Source of the DNA: Roseiarcus sp036489975
GTDB lineage: Bacteria > Pseudomonadota > Alphaproteobacteria > Rhizobiales > Beijerinckiaceae
Direction of reading: 5' to 3'
NCBI GenBank assembly: GCA_036489975.1
Contig: DASXES010000088.1
Location: 30,829-94,828, forward strand
Length of the DNA stretch: 64,000 nucleotides
The notes below the pieces were generated by a model. It ran no database searches, had not been told where the DNA came from, and worked only from the letters and a program-made list of their open reading frames with translations. This document shows, in pieces, positions 35,001 through 43,810 of this stretch (positions are counted from its first letter, which is position 1; every line of letters starts with the position of its first letter). The translations under genes and the position numbers were made by a program.

Positions 35001-38000
35001 GCGGCCGCTGCGCGATGGGGCGAACAATTCGACGCTCGCGAAACCCAACTGCGTGGCGCGATCAATACCCAGAATGGCGCGCTTGAGACCCTGTTCGACG
35101 AATCAACGCATCGGCTCGTCGGCGTGATCTCGGCCGAGGGCGCCCTCGCCCAGGCGCAGATCGAGGCGTCGGCAGCTCAATCCTTGAGCAGCCTGAGCTC
35201 TGAGACGGCGCAGATCAACGAGCGTCTCGCCTCGCTTGTCAGCGAGGTCGCGACCGCGGCCGCGAACGGAGCGGGCGGCGTACACGACGCGCTGAGCGAG
35301 CGGATCACAGCCTTCGACCAGATCATCAACCACCGCGGCGTGACTCTCGTGGAGGCCGTTTCTCAGCAGACCGAGCGTATGCGCGAATATCTCCAGGCAC
35401 TGGATGAGCTCGTCGGCGAAAGCGGTCACAACGTCATCGATCGCCTCGGGTCCCATTCCGACGAGCTCCATGCGCGCATCGCCGGTCATCTCGATGCGAT
35501 CGACGTCATGATGAAGGCCAGGCGCGACGACTTCGACAAGCGCTTCGGCGACTACAATGAAGACCTGACAACAAAGTCGGCGGAGCGACTGGAGCAGTTT
35601 GAAATCACTTCGGCCGCGCACCGCAATGCGGTCGATTTTGCCCTGACCTCCCATTCGCACCGGATCGAAACATCGCTCGGAGACGGGCTTGCGCGCTTCG
35701 AAGGCGCAATTGACGGGCGCGGCCGCGAAATCGTCGGGCAGATTAGCGATCGGTCGGCGGCTCTCGCGGCCGATCTGGGCGACAAGCTGGCCGCCATCGA
35801 GGAAACGCTCATCAATCGCGGCGGAGCGATCGACGAGAAGCTCGGCCGGAGAAACGCGGAGGCAACCGCACTGTTCGACAGCCGGCTGCAAGCGGTCGAG
35901 GAACGCGCCGGGGCAAAACTCCACGAAGTCTCTTCAACCCTCGAAAGCCTGCTCGTGCGGATTGAAGACGCGCTCGCGCAGCGCGGCCGGTCGCTTACCG
36001 AGACCCTGGCCCGAAGCACCCTCGAAACCGCGAAAGCGCTTGGCGACGGCGGCCGGGAAATCGCAGAAGGCATGAGCGCCAAATCGGCTGAAATCGGCGA
36101 GACGCTGCAAAGGCGGGCCGAAGAACTGACACAAACACTGTCGAACGTCGCCCGAGACATCAACGGGACATTGACTGGCCGGGTCGAAGACGTCTCGCAC
36201 TCGCTCGGAGCGAGCGTCGATCAGTTCAAGGAGCAGGTCGTTGCGCCCATGCAGGACCTGAGCCGGCGCTTCGACTCCAGTCGGGCGGAACTGGAAGACA
36301 AGGTGGGTGAACACACGCAGCAAGTCACGGCAATGCTGGACATGCACAAGTCGTCGATCGGCGCGGCGTTCGACTCCCATCAGGTCGCGGTCGCCGACGC
36401 GACCCGGCAGAGCGCGCAGATCTTTGACGCGCGCCTGGCCGCCTTGGCCGAGGCCGCTGATCAGAGCGCACGCGTCATTGATGTGCGCCTGGCCGACCTG
36501 GCGCAGGCGGCGAACCGCAACGCCGAGACCATCGATGAGCGCCTTGCCGCTCGCATTCAGACGATGAGCGAAGTTCTGACGAGCGCGGCGTCGGAAGCCG
36601 AGTCGATCTGGGCGGCGCGAGGCGCCAGCGTCGCCAGCGCGATCAGAGCGAAGGTCGACGACTTGCGCGAGATCATCGAGGGAAGGGGCGCCGACCTGGT
36701 GACCGCCCTCGGCGAGCGGGGCGAGGATGTCTCGGCGAGAATCGTCGGCGTCAGCGAGCGCGCGATGCATACCCTCGACCAGCAGATGGCCGGCCTTGCG
36801 GCCTTGCTGACCCGGCGTACGGACGAGCTTATCGCCGCCGTCAACGGCAGCGCGGCGGACCCAGTGCGCGCATTGAGCGCGCTGACCGGGCAGTTGCGCT
36901 CGGAGGTCGCCGATTCCACCGACACGCTGCGCAGCGTTGCAGCCGAGACGACTCAACGCTCGGCCGAAACGATCGACGCGTTGCTGAAACGGTTGACCGA
37001 GCAGGTGGAGGCCTCCGGCGTCTCGTTGCGGGAGACAGTAACCGGCAGCGCTCAAAGCTCGGTCGAGGCTCTCTCGGACACCGGGAACCGACTGCGCCAC
37101 GAGCTGACATCGGTAATCGACAATCTTGGTCAAACCAGCGCCGGCATCGACCGGGCGATCGGATCAGCCGGCGACCGACTGGCGGCGGTTCAGAGCGGGC
37201 TCGCCGAACGGGTCGACGAATTCCAACACGCGCTAAGCGGCATCGCCTCACAGGTCGCGACCCTGGGGCGCCTCTCAGCCACCACCCAGTCCGACGCCAG
37301 CACGCTCGCGGGACAGCTCGCGCAGCATGCGGAGGCGCTCGCAGAGGTCGGGCAGGATCTCGCCCGGCAGCAGCAGTCGCTCGACCACGCCCTTGGGCAC
37401 CGCCACAGCAGCCTGCAAACACTCATCGGCGACCTCTCGGGCCGCGGCGAGGCTTTTGAAGCGACGCTTGGGCGATTCGCGGCGAATGTCGAAGACAGTT
37501 TCGCCCGGGCCCAGGCTCGCGCTCAGGAGATCAGCGCCGCGCTCGCATCCGCGACAAGGGGCGCGTCGATTGCGGTCGCCGGCCAATTTGAAAGCATTCG
37601 CGACACGGCGGCCAAGGAACGCGAGCGAACCGCACAGACATTGCAGTCGACTCTCGAACAGACCAACGCGCAGCTGACCGGGGCGCTCGAACACGCCGCT
37701 GACCGCTTCCGTCAGTCGGTCGCCGAAGTGAAGGACATGGCGAGCCAGGTTCAGCGCGAACTCGATCAAACGCGCCAGGAGCTGCGCCGCGGCGTGCTCG
37801 ATCTGCCGCAGGAGACAAGCCAAACCGCCGAAGCGATGCGCCGGGTCGTTTCCGATCAAATCCGGGCGCTGAAGGAGCTTGCAGCGCTGGTGTCAGAGTC
37901 GGGATCGACCTACGACGTCGCCGAACCGCATGCGCTAGCCGCAGCGAGGACCGCGCCGCCTCTCGAGAAGCCATTGCCGCGAGCGGCCGAGAAGGTCCCG

Positions 38001-38633
38001 GAGATCGTCGCGTCGCGAAGCGAATCCGCGCTGGCGCGTGTGGCGGAAGCGGTGGGCGCGCCTCCGATCGAGAGTCCGTCAGCGGGGCGGATCGGCGCCT
38101 CCGAGCCAAGCCCGGGCTTGGCGCGGCCTCAGACGCCGCCGTGGCCGGGCTCGCCCGCCATCACATCGCGGCCGGCTGCGACGCCGGCGCCTTTGGCGCC
38201 AGCCTCGACGAGCGACCGCGGACAGCCTGGATGGCTCTCGAACCTGCTTGCCGCCGCCTCCCGCGACGAGCCGGACGAGGCGTCGTCCATGGGCGCGGAG
38301 ACGCTCGAGGCGCTGAGCCGGGAAATCGCGGGCCTCATCGACAACGAGGCCGCGGTCGAGATGTGGGACCGCTGGCGGCGGGGCGAAACGGGCGCTGCGT
38401 CGCGCCGCCTCTATACCGAGGCCGGCCAACAGGCGTTCGACGAACTTCGGCGCCGCATTCGCGCCGACCCGCAATTCCGAGATACTACGACGCGTTACAT
38501 GCAAGAGTTCGAGCGGCTGCTGGCGAAGGTCAGTCACACCGACCGCGACGGCGCGCAGTGGCGGGCGTATCTCTTGTCCAACACTGGCAAAGTCTACACG
38601 ATCCTTGCCCACGCCTCTGGGCGGCTCGGATAA
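32085..38633 (+). CDS. growth-pole-ring (GPR/RgsE)-like giant coiled-coil protein
   Basis: 2182 residues, the size of Agrobacterium GPR and Sinorhizobium RgsE, apolipoprotein-like proteins that form a ring at the growing pole. Cytosolic, disordered, Pro/Ala-rich N-terminus (1-110); TM helix 1 about 115-138 and TM helix 2 about 155-175, followed by a basic juxtamembrane helix. A very long Ala/Ser/Glu/Arg-rich helical region then runs to about residue 1890. Residues 438-880 are about ten tandem 44-residue units (consensus like YADEVVARVSASGEQAVEAIRFHGDSIADRLSQ). 44 is 4 x 11, as in apolipoprotein-type 11-residue helical repeats. After a Pro-rich linker (about 1940-2050) comes a compact conserved domain (VEMWDRWRRGETGAASRRLYTEAGQQAFDELRRRI...). 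The probable role is scaffolding of unipolar growth. Family assignment rests on size, layout and composition. Confidence 0.82.
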   Translation: MAKQNPATDPVSAAMSAIESALNLTDEDEAMLASDDNVSSSQLIPARATTAAPVLKPSPLAGDSPTLLRPGPSLQGAPDSEPKPAISAATPANDDRENVGAVLQAMNARPASRTPFILALIASLLWAGICGLYAYVSVWPSASRRPLEMLLRPETPLFLLAALAPIIFMFAFAALSRRLRELRQSARAISQVAVRLAEPETMAGDHVANLSQAIRRELTSMGDGVERALSRAAELETRVRSEVSTLERSYSDNERKIRLLIAEMADQRESIVTSGTRVRDAIATAHDSITADLDVAGGNLSERLAEVGQKLNASLGTASDDITAAMDRTGSATLERIVAESARMSVSIAAVGETLAERLANTSQKAAGEILARVGEVDNRFKSVGDSLLSRLEERSDNLIGRIQTSQDSVVEAIESHGDRVATRLSDAAEFARSAVGAHADDVVGRISGSSARAVEAIRGHGDTIADQLAEASLALSGAFGAHSDDVVGRINASSAEVLEAIRFHGDSVAVRLSESAASASDAVGAHADTVVSRVSASSAEAAQTLRTHGEIVATRLSEAAETVNAHGESVAAQLAGASAVMGGAVAAYADEVVGRVSASGEQTVQAIRAQGELVADQLSRTSEATRGAVSDYTDEVVTRVGASSEQAVEAIRFHGEAIVDRLSETSAAARGAVTEYADEIVARVSASGEQAVEAIRFHGDTIANRLSQTSGAARSAVAEYADEVVARVSASGEQAAEAIRFHGDSISGRLSQASEATRSTVAEYADDVVARVSASGEQAVEAIRFHGDSIADRLAETSQATRGAVDEHTDAVVARIGASGEQAAQAIRLHGDSIADQLAGASAAARNAVDAYSEEFVSRVNASSAQAVDAIRAQGDSVADQFGLTTDAVAHDFSARSDSLIERLESGGARLSDTIVVHGDDLVGRLRDTADRLHDTVVVRGQVLEDRLTGSSERLSALIRDRAEDAAAILDAAAARWGEQFDARETQLRGAINTQNGALETLFDESTHRLVGVISAEGALAQAQIEASAAQSLSSLSSETAQINERLASLVSEVATAAANGAGGVHDALSERITAFDQIINHRGVTLVEAVSQQTERMREYLQALDELVGESGHNVIDRLGSHSDELHARIAGHLDAIDVMMKARRDDFDKRFGDYNEDLTTKSAERLEQFEITSAAHRNAVDFALTSHSHRIETSLGDGLARFEGAIDGRGREIVGQISDRSAALAADLGDKLAAIEETLINRGGAIDEKLGRRNAEATALFDSRLQAVEERAGAKLHEVSSTLESLLVRIEDALAQRGRSLTETLARSTLETAKALGDGGREIAEGMSAKSAEIGETLQRRAEELTQTLSNVARDINGTLTGRVEDVSHSLGASVDQFKEQVVAPMQDLSRRFDSSRAELEDKVGEHTQQVTAMLDMHKSSIGAAFDSHQVAVADATRQSAQIFDARLAALAEAADQSARVIDVRLADLAQAANRNAETIDERLAARIQTMSEVLTSAASEAESIWAARGASVASAIRAKVDDLREIIEGRGADLVTALGERGEDVSARIVGVSERAMHTLDQQMAGLAALLTRRTDELIAAVNGSAADPVRALSALTGQLRSEVADSTDTLRSVAAETTQRSAETIDALLKRLTEQVEASGVSLRETVTGSAQSSVEALSDTGNRLRHELTSVIDNLGQTSAGIDRAIGSAGDRLAAVQSGLAERVDEFQHALSGIASQVATLGRLSATTQSDASTLAGQLAQHAEALAEVGQDLARQQQSLDHALGHRHSSLQTLIGDLSGRGEAFEATLGRFAANVEDSFARAQARAQEISAALASATRGASIAVAGQFESIRDTAAKERERTAQTLQSTLEQTNAQLTGALEHAADRFRQSVAEVKDMASQVQRELDQTRQELRRGVLDLPQETSQTAEAMRRVVSDQIRALKELAALVSESGSTYDVAEPHALAAARTAPPLEKPLPRAAEKVPEIVASRSESALARVAEAVGAPPIESPSAGRIGASEPSPGLARPQTPPWPGSPAITSRPAATPAPLAPASTSDRGQPGWLSNLLAAASRDEPDEASSMGAETLEALSREIAGLIDNEAAVEMWDRWRRGETGAASRRLYTEAGQQAFDELRRRIRADPQFRDTTTRYMQEFERLLAKVSHTDRDGAQWRAYLLSNTGKVYTILAHASGRLG
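33396..34735 (+). repeat. about ten tandem 132-bp coding repeats inside the GPR-like gene
   Basis: Each unit encodes 44 residues. Central units (about 34100-34550) are nearly identical in DNA over stretches such as GAGGCGATCCGCTTCCA, pointing to recent amplification or gene conversion; the outer units are more diverged. Confidence 0.9.
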
Positions 38634-38662
38634 GGGCCGTCCGGAAACCGCGATCAAAGCTC

Positions 38663-38696
38663 AGCCCTTGGGGATTCGACTGAATCCCCAAGGGCT
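38663..38696. terminator. bidirectional stem-loop between convergent genes
   Basis: AGCCCTTGGGGATTC, loop GACT, GAATCCCCAAGGGCT: a perfect 15 bp stem, 30 bases after the GPR-like stop and 50 bases before the matB stop. Only loose T-runs follow, but position and stability support termination from both sides. Confidence 0.75.
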
Positions 38697-38745
38697 ATCC
38701 ATCTCTTTGGTCTTGTTTGACTGTCCTGGCCCGCGCCCAGCTCTC

Positions 38746-40278
38746 TCACGCGCGGCGATAAATCTCCTTGTGGGCTTCGCGCAGCGCCGCTTTTTGGACC
38801 TTGCCCATTGCGTTGCGCGGCAGCGCATCGACAAAGATAATTTGCTTCGGCGCCTTGAACTTGGCCAGGCGGCCGCCGAGCGCTTTAAGGATCGCCGTTT
38901 CCGCCAGCGTCGCGCCGGGACGCCTGACGACAGCCGCCGTCACGGCCTCGCCGAAATCGGCGTGAGCCACGCCGAACACCGCGCTCTCGAGCACGCCCTC
39001 GATCGCGTCGATCTCGGTCTCGACCTCCTTGGGATAGACATTGAAGCCGCCGGAAATCACGAGGTCCTTCGCCCGCCCGACGATGTGGATGTAGGCGTCG
39101 CCATCGACGCGGGCGAGGTCGCCAGTGATGAAATAGCCATCGGCGCGAAATTCCTGGCTCGTCTTCTCCGGCATCCGCCAATAGCCGGCGAAGACGTTGG
39201 GCCCCTTGACCTCGATGACGCCGATTTCGCCAGCCCGAACCGGCGCGCCGCTTTCGAGATCGGCGATGCGCACGCTGACCCCGGGCAGCGCGAAACCCAC
39301 CGTTCCAGGCCGGCGCTCGCCGTCATAGGGGTTCGAGGTGATCATATTGGTTTCGGTCATGCCGTAGCGCTCAAGAATGGCGAAGCCTGTCCGCTCCCGC
39401 CAGGCGGCGTGGGTCTCGGCGAGCAGCGGCGCGGAGCCCGAGATGAAAACCCGCATGTTGGCGCACACTCCGCGAGAGAGGCGGGAATCATCGATGAGAC
39501 GCGTGTAAAAGGTCGGGACCCCCATCATCGCCGTCGCCCCCGGCAGCGCTGCGATCACCGCACCCGGATCGAACTTTTGCATAAAGATCATCGTCGCGCC
39601 GGACAGGAGCGCGACATTGACCGCGACGAACAGCCCGTGGGTATGAAAGACGGGCAGCGCGTGAATGAGCCGATCGGCGGGAGTGAAACGCCAGCCATCG
39701 ATCAGCGTCAGCGCGTTCGACGTGAGATTCCCTTGGGTGAGCATCGCGCCCTTCGAGCGCCCCGTGGTGCCTGAGGTGTAGAGGATCGCGGCCAGATCGC
39801 CGCTTCCGCGCGGGACCGTCTCGAACTCCGGCGCCGCCGCGGCGATCGCATCGGCGAATGTTCCGTCGCGATTGACGCCGAGGCTTTCGACCGCATGCAG
39901 GCCGAGCCTATGCGCGAGCGCGCGAACGGGCTCGAGCGAGTCGGGGCGGCAGAGGGTCAGCGCAGGCTCGGCGTCGGCGAGGAAATATTCGAGTTCGGCG
40001 AGCGTATAGGCGGTGTTCAGCGGCAACAGAACCGCGCCGGCGCGAAGGCAAGCCAGCGCGAGCACGATTGCGTCGGTTGATTTCTCGATCTGCGCTGCGA
40101 CCCGGTCGCCGGGCTCGACCCCGAGCTTAACCAACGCATTGGCCGCCTGGGCCGAGCGCTTGAACAACGCGCCGTAGGTCAGCGCGGTTGCGTCGCCGGT
40201 TTCAAGCGCGAGCTTGTCCGCGTGCGGCACTCGCGCTGCGATGAGATCGAAGAGGTTGGCGGAATGAGATCCCGACAC
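38746..40278 (-). CDS. matB: malonyl-CoA synthetase (MatB-like acyl-CoA ligase)
   Basis: 510 residues from GTG 40278, with GGAGG 5 bases upstream; the open frame extends to 40497 without homology. AMP-binding core LAAILYTSGTTGRSKGAMLTQGNL, A5 motif ERYGMTETNMITSNPYDGER, A7-A8 GYFITGDLARVDGDAYIHIVGRAKDLVISGGFNVYPKEVE, and the catalytic Lys near the end in LPRNAMGKVQKAAL. The MTETNM and NPYDG-RRPGTVG segment is characteristic of MatB, which makes malonyl-CoA from malonate, ATP and CoA. No malonyl-CoA decarboxylase (matA) or malonate transporter is adjacent. Upstream on the same strand is xdhC, 193 bases away. Confidence 0.87.
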   Translation of the reverse strand: MSGSHSANLFDLIAARVPHADKLALETGDATALTYGALFKRSAQAANALVKLGVEPGDRVAAQIEKSTDAIVLALACLRAGAVLLPLNTAYTLAELEYFLADAEPALTLCRPDSLEPVRALAHRLGLHAVESLGVNRDGTFADAIAAAAPEFETVPRGSGDLAAILYTSGTTGRSKGAMLTQGNLTSNALTLIDGWRFTPADRLIHALPVFHTHGLFVAVNVALLSGATMIFMQKFDPGAVIAALPGATAMMGVPTFYTRLIDDSRLSRGVCANMRVFISGSAPLLAETHAAWRERTGFAILERYGMTETNMITSNPYDGERRPGTVGFALPGVSVRIADLESGAPVRAGEIGVIEVKGPNVFAGYWRMPEKTSQEFRADGYFITGDLARVDGDAYIHIVGRAKDLVISGGFNVYPKEVETEIDAIEGVLESAVFGVAHADFGEAVTAAVVRRPGATLAETAILKALGGRLAKFKAPKQIIFVDALPRNAMGKVQKAALREAHKEIYRRA

Positions 40279-40471
40279 TTGGCCTCCAGATTGAAGCGCG
40301 CCAGTCGGTCTTCGAGAGGGCCGACGTTTGCAATATAGGCTGGCGAGGCGCGTAAATGCGAGGGGAGATCGCCCAGACCCGTCGCGTCGCCACGGCGGCT
40401 TGCGATCCGCTTTCTGGAGGCAGGCGCCTCGGCGGCGGGCGCGTTCGATCGGAAAAATACGGTCGAGAGGT

Positions 40472-41473
40472 TCAACGCGCGGAAGCCTTGGCGCCATTCG
40501 CGAAGCTTGCGCTTGGCGCCTTATCCGCCTCCGCCGCCAGGCTCTCGCTGACGATCAGAAGCTGCGCGGCGGTCGAGGCGGCGATCACCGCGGGGTCCTT
40601 GGACTCCAGCCCCTCGATCCCGATCGGGCAGACGAGGCGCGCGCGCTGGACCTCCGTGAGGCCAGCCGCGCGCATCTGGCTCAGGAAGCGCGCCCGCTTG
40701 GTCGACGAACCGATCAAGCCGACGAAGCCGAAGCGCTCGACCCTCAGCGCTTCCGCGACGATCTCGAGATCGAGCGCGTGCGAGTGGGTCATCACGACGA
40801 CGAGCGCCTTGTCGGGCGCGCTGGCAAGCTCGGCGGCGGGCTCCGCCGCATGAATGAGCGTGACGTTCGCCGGCGCGTGGCCGGGGAACGCGTCGCGCCT
40901 GGGATCGATCCAGCGCACAGCGAAAGGCAGCGGCGCGAGCGCGAGCGCCAACGCCCGTCCGACGTGGCCGGCGCCGAACAGATAGACCGCTTGCGCGACC
41001 GCGCCGAGCGGTTCGGTCCAGCCCTCGTCGGCAAGACGCGCGAGCTTGCGTTCGCTGGCGCATGAGCCGAGCGCCCGCAGAACCCGTCCGTCCGGCCCAA
41101 GCCGCGCGCTTAAGGTCGGTGAACCGCCGCCTTCGGCGATCGCTAACGGCGAAAGATCGTCGACATCGCGCGCGTCAAACGTTTCGACCCGCCATTCGAC
41201 CCGTCCGCCGCAGCATTGTCCAAGCTCGGGTCCAAGGGCAAGCGAACGACGCTGCGCGGGCCCGCGGCCCATTCTCAGCGCCATCTGAGCCGCTTCGAGA
41301 GCGGCAAATTCCAGCGCCCCGCCGCCAATCGTGCCTTGGAAGCCGCCGGACGGCCGCACCACCATGCGCGCGCCCTCTTCCCGCGGGCTCGAACCCGCGA
41401 CACGCGCGAGCGTCACGAGCGCCGCCGAGCCTTCAGCGTCAATGGCTTCGATGAGACGGCGGAAGGCTCTCAT
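40472..41473 (-). CDS. xdhC: xanthine dehydrogenase accessory protein XdhC
   Basis: 333 residues. VTLARVAGSSPREEGARMVVRPSGGFQGTIGGGALEF is the XdhC N-terminal domain; a Rossmann domain follows with QAVYLFGAGHVGRALALALAPLPF, then VVMTHSHALDLEIVAEALRV and GFVGLIGSSTKRARF. XdhC binds molybdenum cofactor, assists its sulphuration and inserts it into XdhB. It lies 9 bases after xdhB on the same strand, completing an xdhA-xdhB-xdhC operon. Confidence 0.93.
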   Translation of the reverse strand: MRAFRRLIEAIDAEGSAALVTLARVAGSSPREEGARMVVRPSGGFQGTIGGGALEFAALEAAQMALRMGRGPAQRRSLALGPELGQCCGGRVEWRVETFDARDVDDLSPLAIAEGGGSPTLSARLGPDGRVLRALGSCASERKLARLADEGWTEPLGAVAQAVYLFGAGHVGRALALALAPLPFAVRWIDPRRDAFPGHAPANVTLIHAAEPAAELASAPDKALVVVMTHSHALDLEIVAEALRVERFGFVGLIGSSTKRARFLSQMRAAGLTEVQRARLVCPIGIEGLESKDPAVIAASTAAQLLIVSESLAAEADKAPSASFANGAKASAR

Positions 41474-41482
41474 CGCGGCCTC

Positions 41483-43810
41483 TCAGGGCGCCCCGTTGAG
41501 CGATGCTATCGCGTTCAGGATCGATTCCGGCGTGCACGGCGGATCGAGCTTCGGCTGCCCCTTGGGACTGGTCGCATGCACCGCGTCGAGGATCGCGGAA
41601 TAGACCGAGATTCCGTGCATCAATGGCGGCTCGCCGACCGCCTTCGAGCGGTAGATGCTCGGGGTTGGATTGGGCCGTGTATGGAGCCGGGTGTTGAAGA
41701 TCGGAGGCGTGTCGGAAGCCACCGGGATCTTGTAGGTCGCGGGCGCATGGGTGAGCAGCCGCCCCTCGGCGTCGTAGACAAGCTCCTCCGTTGTCAGCCA
41801 GCCCATGCCCTGAATGAAAGCGCCTTCAACCTGCCCCATGTCGATCGCGGGATTGATCGATGCGCCAACGTCATGCAGGACGTCGGCGCGCAGGACTCGC
41901 ATCTCGCCCGTGAGCGTGTCGATCGCGACCTCCGAGCAGGACGCGCCATAAGCGAAATAGAGGAACGGCCGCCCTTTCGCCCTGAGACGGTCCCAGTGGA
42001 TTTCCGGCGTCTTGTAGTAGCCGGAATGCGACAGCTGCACGCGCCCCAGCCGGCAAGCTTTCGCAAGTTCGCCAAAGCTCATGGAGACGTTGCCGGCGAA
42101 CACGCGCGCATCGCGGAACTCGACCGCCTCGGGCGCGACGTTCCATGCCTCGGCGGCAAAGGCCGTCATTCGCTCCCGGATCGCGCCCGCGGCGATCTTC
42201 CCCGCCATGCCGTTGAGATCCGTGCCGGACGAAGCCGCGGTCGGCGAGGCGTTGGGAACCTTGGCGGTGTTGGTGGCGGTGATGCGAACGAAATGCAGGG
42301 GCACGCCGAACTCTTCCGCGACGATCTGCGCGACCTTGGTGAACAGGCCCTGCCCCATCTCGGTGCCGCCGTGGTTGAGATGAATCGAGCCGTCCGAATA
42401 GACGTGCACCAGCGCGGTCGCCTGATTGAGCGGGATCAGGGTGAACGAAATGCCAAACATTACAGGTGTCAGCGCAATGCCCCGCTTGATGATGGGGCTC
42501 TTCGCGTTGAACGCGGCGATCCGCTGGCGCCGCGCGCGATAGTCGCTCGAAACTTCGAGATCCTCGATGATCGCCCGCTGCGTCTCAAAGTCCTCGACGG
42601 TCTGGTCGTAGGGCGTGCGCTCGAACCCGGCGCGCAACAGGTTCGCCTCGCGCACGTCGAGCGGATCAAGACCGCGTTCGCGCGCGATCGCGTCCATCAC
42701 GCGCTCGATGGCGATCATGCCTTGCGGGCCGCCAAAGCCTCTGAACGCGGTGTTGGATACGGTGTTGGTCTTGAGACGCCGGGTAAGGATCGAGACGTCG
42801 GGAAGCCAGTAGCCGTTGCCGGCGTGAAACATCGCGCGGTCACAGACGCCGGGCGACAGGTCGGCGGAACAGCCGCAGCGCGCGTTGAGCGCAACTTCGT
42901 AAGCTCCGACGACGCCCTTCTCGTCGTAACCCACGCGCCAATCGGCGCGGAAATCGTGGCGCTTGCCGGTCAACGCAAAATCGTCGTCGCGATCGAGGCG
43001 GACTTTGCATGGTCGTCCCGTCACGCGCGCAGCGAGCGCCGCGATCGCCGCCCAGGCGCAGGCCTGGCTTTCCTTGCCGCCGAAGCCGCCTCCCATGCGG
43101 CGGGTCTCCACGGTGACGAACGCGTCCGGTATTCCAAGGATCCGCGCGACGATGTGTTGCGTCTCGGTCGGGTCCTGTGTCGACACGTGCAGCGTCATCT
43201 CATCGCCTTCGCCGGGAAACGCGAACGACGCCTGACCCTCGAGATAGAAATGCTCCTGCCCGCCGATTGAAAGCTGCCCCTCAAGCCGATGCGCGGCCTT
43301 GTCGATTGCGACGGCCGCGTCGCCGCGACCGAACGAATAGTCGTCCTGAACGCGCGCGCCGCTGACAAGCGCATCCGCGATCGTGACCGCCGGCGCTCCG
43401 GCCTCGATGTCAATCTTCGCGAGCCGCGCCGCCCGGCGCGCCTGGTCGCGTGTGCGCGCCACGACTGCGAACAAAGCCTGCCCGTGGAACATCACGTCCT
43501 GTTCGACGAAGAGGGGCTCATCGGCGAAGACGGGCGCAATGTCGTTCTTGCCCGGAATATCCGCCGCGGTCAGAACAGCGACGACCCCAGGAGCGCCGCG
43601 GACCCCCTCGAGGCCCAGGCTTTTCAATTTGCCGGAGGCCTTGTTGGTCATACCGATCGCAATATGCAGCGTGCCCGCGGGCTCACCGATATCGTCGATG
43701 TAAGTCGCCGCGCCCTGAACATGCAGGCGCGCGGAATCATGCGGCAGCGGCTTATGAACGACCGTGGTCGTGGGCGCGTCCAGGACGATTGAGTCATCAC
43801 TCGACGGCAT
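41483..43810 (-). CDS. xdhB: xanthine dehydrogenase, molybdenum-binding subunit
   Basis: 775 residues from ATG 43810, overlapping the end of xdhA by 14 bases. Ald_Xan_dh N-domain (HVQGAATYIDDI..., VLTAADIPGKNDIAPVFADEP), then the Mo-cofactor domain with RMGGGFGGKESQ, NTAFRGFGGPQGM, HLNHGGTEMGQGL and the catalytic Glu in SKAVGEPPLM near residue 720. Motifs are complete, so the protein should be active in oxidising hypoxanthine and xanthine to urate with XdhA. A related hypoxanthine, nicotinate or aldehyde substrate cannot be ruled out, but the three-gene arrangement is that of bacterial XDH. Confidence 0.94.
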   Translation of the reverse strand: MPSSDDSIVLDAPTTTVVHKPLPHDSARLHVQGAATYIDDIGEPAGTLHIAIGMTNKASGKLKSLGLEGVRGAPGVVAVLTAADIPGKNDIAPVFADEPLFVEQDVMFHGQALFAVVARTRDQARRAARLAKIDIEAGAPAVTIADALVSGARVQDDYSFGRGDAAVAIDKAAHRLEGQLSIGGQEHFYLEGQASFAFPGEGDEMTLHVSTQDPTETQHIVARILGIPDAFVTVETRRMGGGFGGKESQACAWAAIAALAARVTGRPCKVRLDRDDDFALTGKRHDFRADWRVGYDEKGVVGAYEVALNARCGCSADLSPGVCDRAMFHAGNGYWLPDVSILTRRLKTNTVSNTAFRGFGGPQGMIAIERVMDAIARERGLDPLDVREANLLRAGFERTPYDQTVEDFETQRAIIEDLEVSSDYRARRQRIAAFNAKSPIIKRGIALTPVMFGISFTLIPLNQATALVHVYSDGSIHLNHGGTEMGQGLFTKVAQIVAEEFGVPLHFVRITATNTAKVPNASPTAASSGTDLNGMAGKIAAGAIRERMTAFAAEAWNVAPEAVEFRDARVFAGNVSMSFGELAKACRLGRVQLSHSGYYKTPEIHWDRLRAKGRPFLYFAYGASCSEVAIDTLTGEMRVLRADVLHDVGASINPAIDMGQVEGAFIQGMGWLTTEELVYDAEGRLLTHAPATYKIPVASDTPPIFNTRLHTRPNPTPSIYRSKAVGEPPLMHGISVYSAILDAVHATSPKGQPKLDPPCTPESILNAIASLNGAP

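Noticed and set aside
41216..43270. 684-codon open frame on the plus strand opposite xdhB
   Set aside because: Its residues are Arg/Ala/Gly/Asp-rich without motifs, and the opposite strand encodes a complete molybdenum subunit. High GC at third positions creates such shadows.
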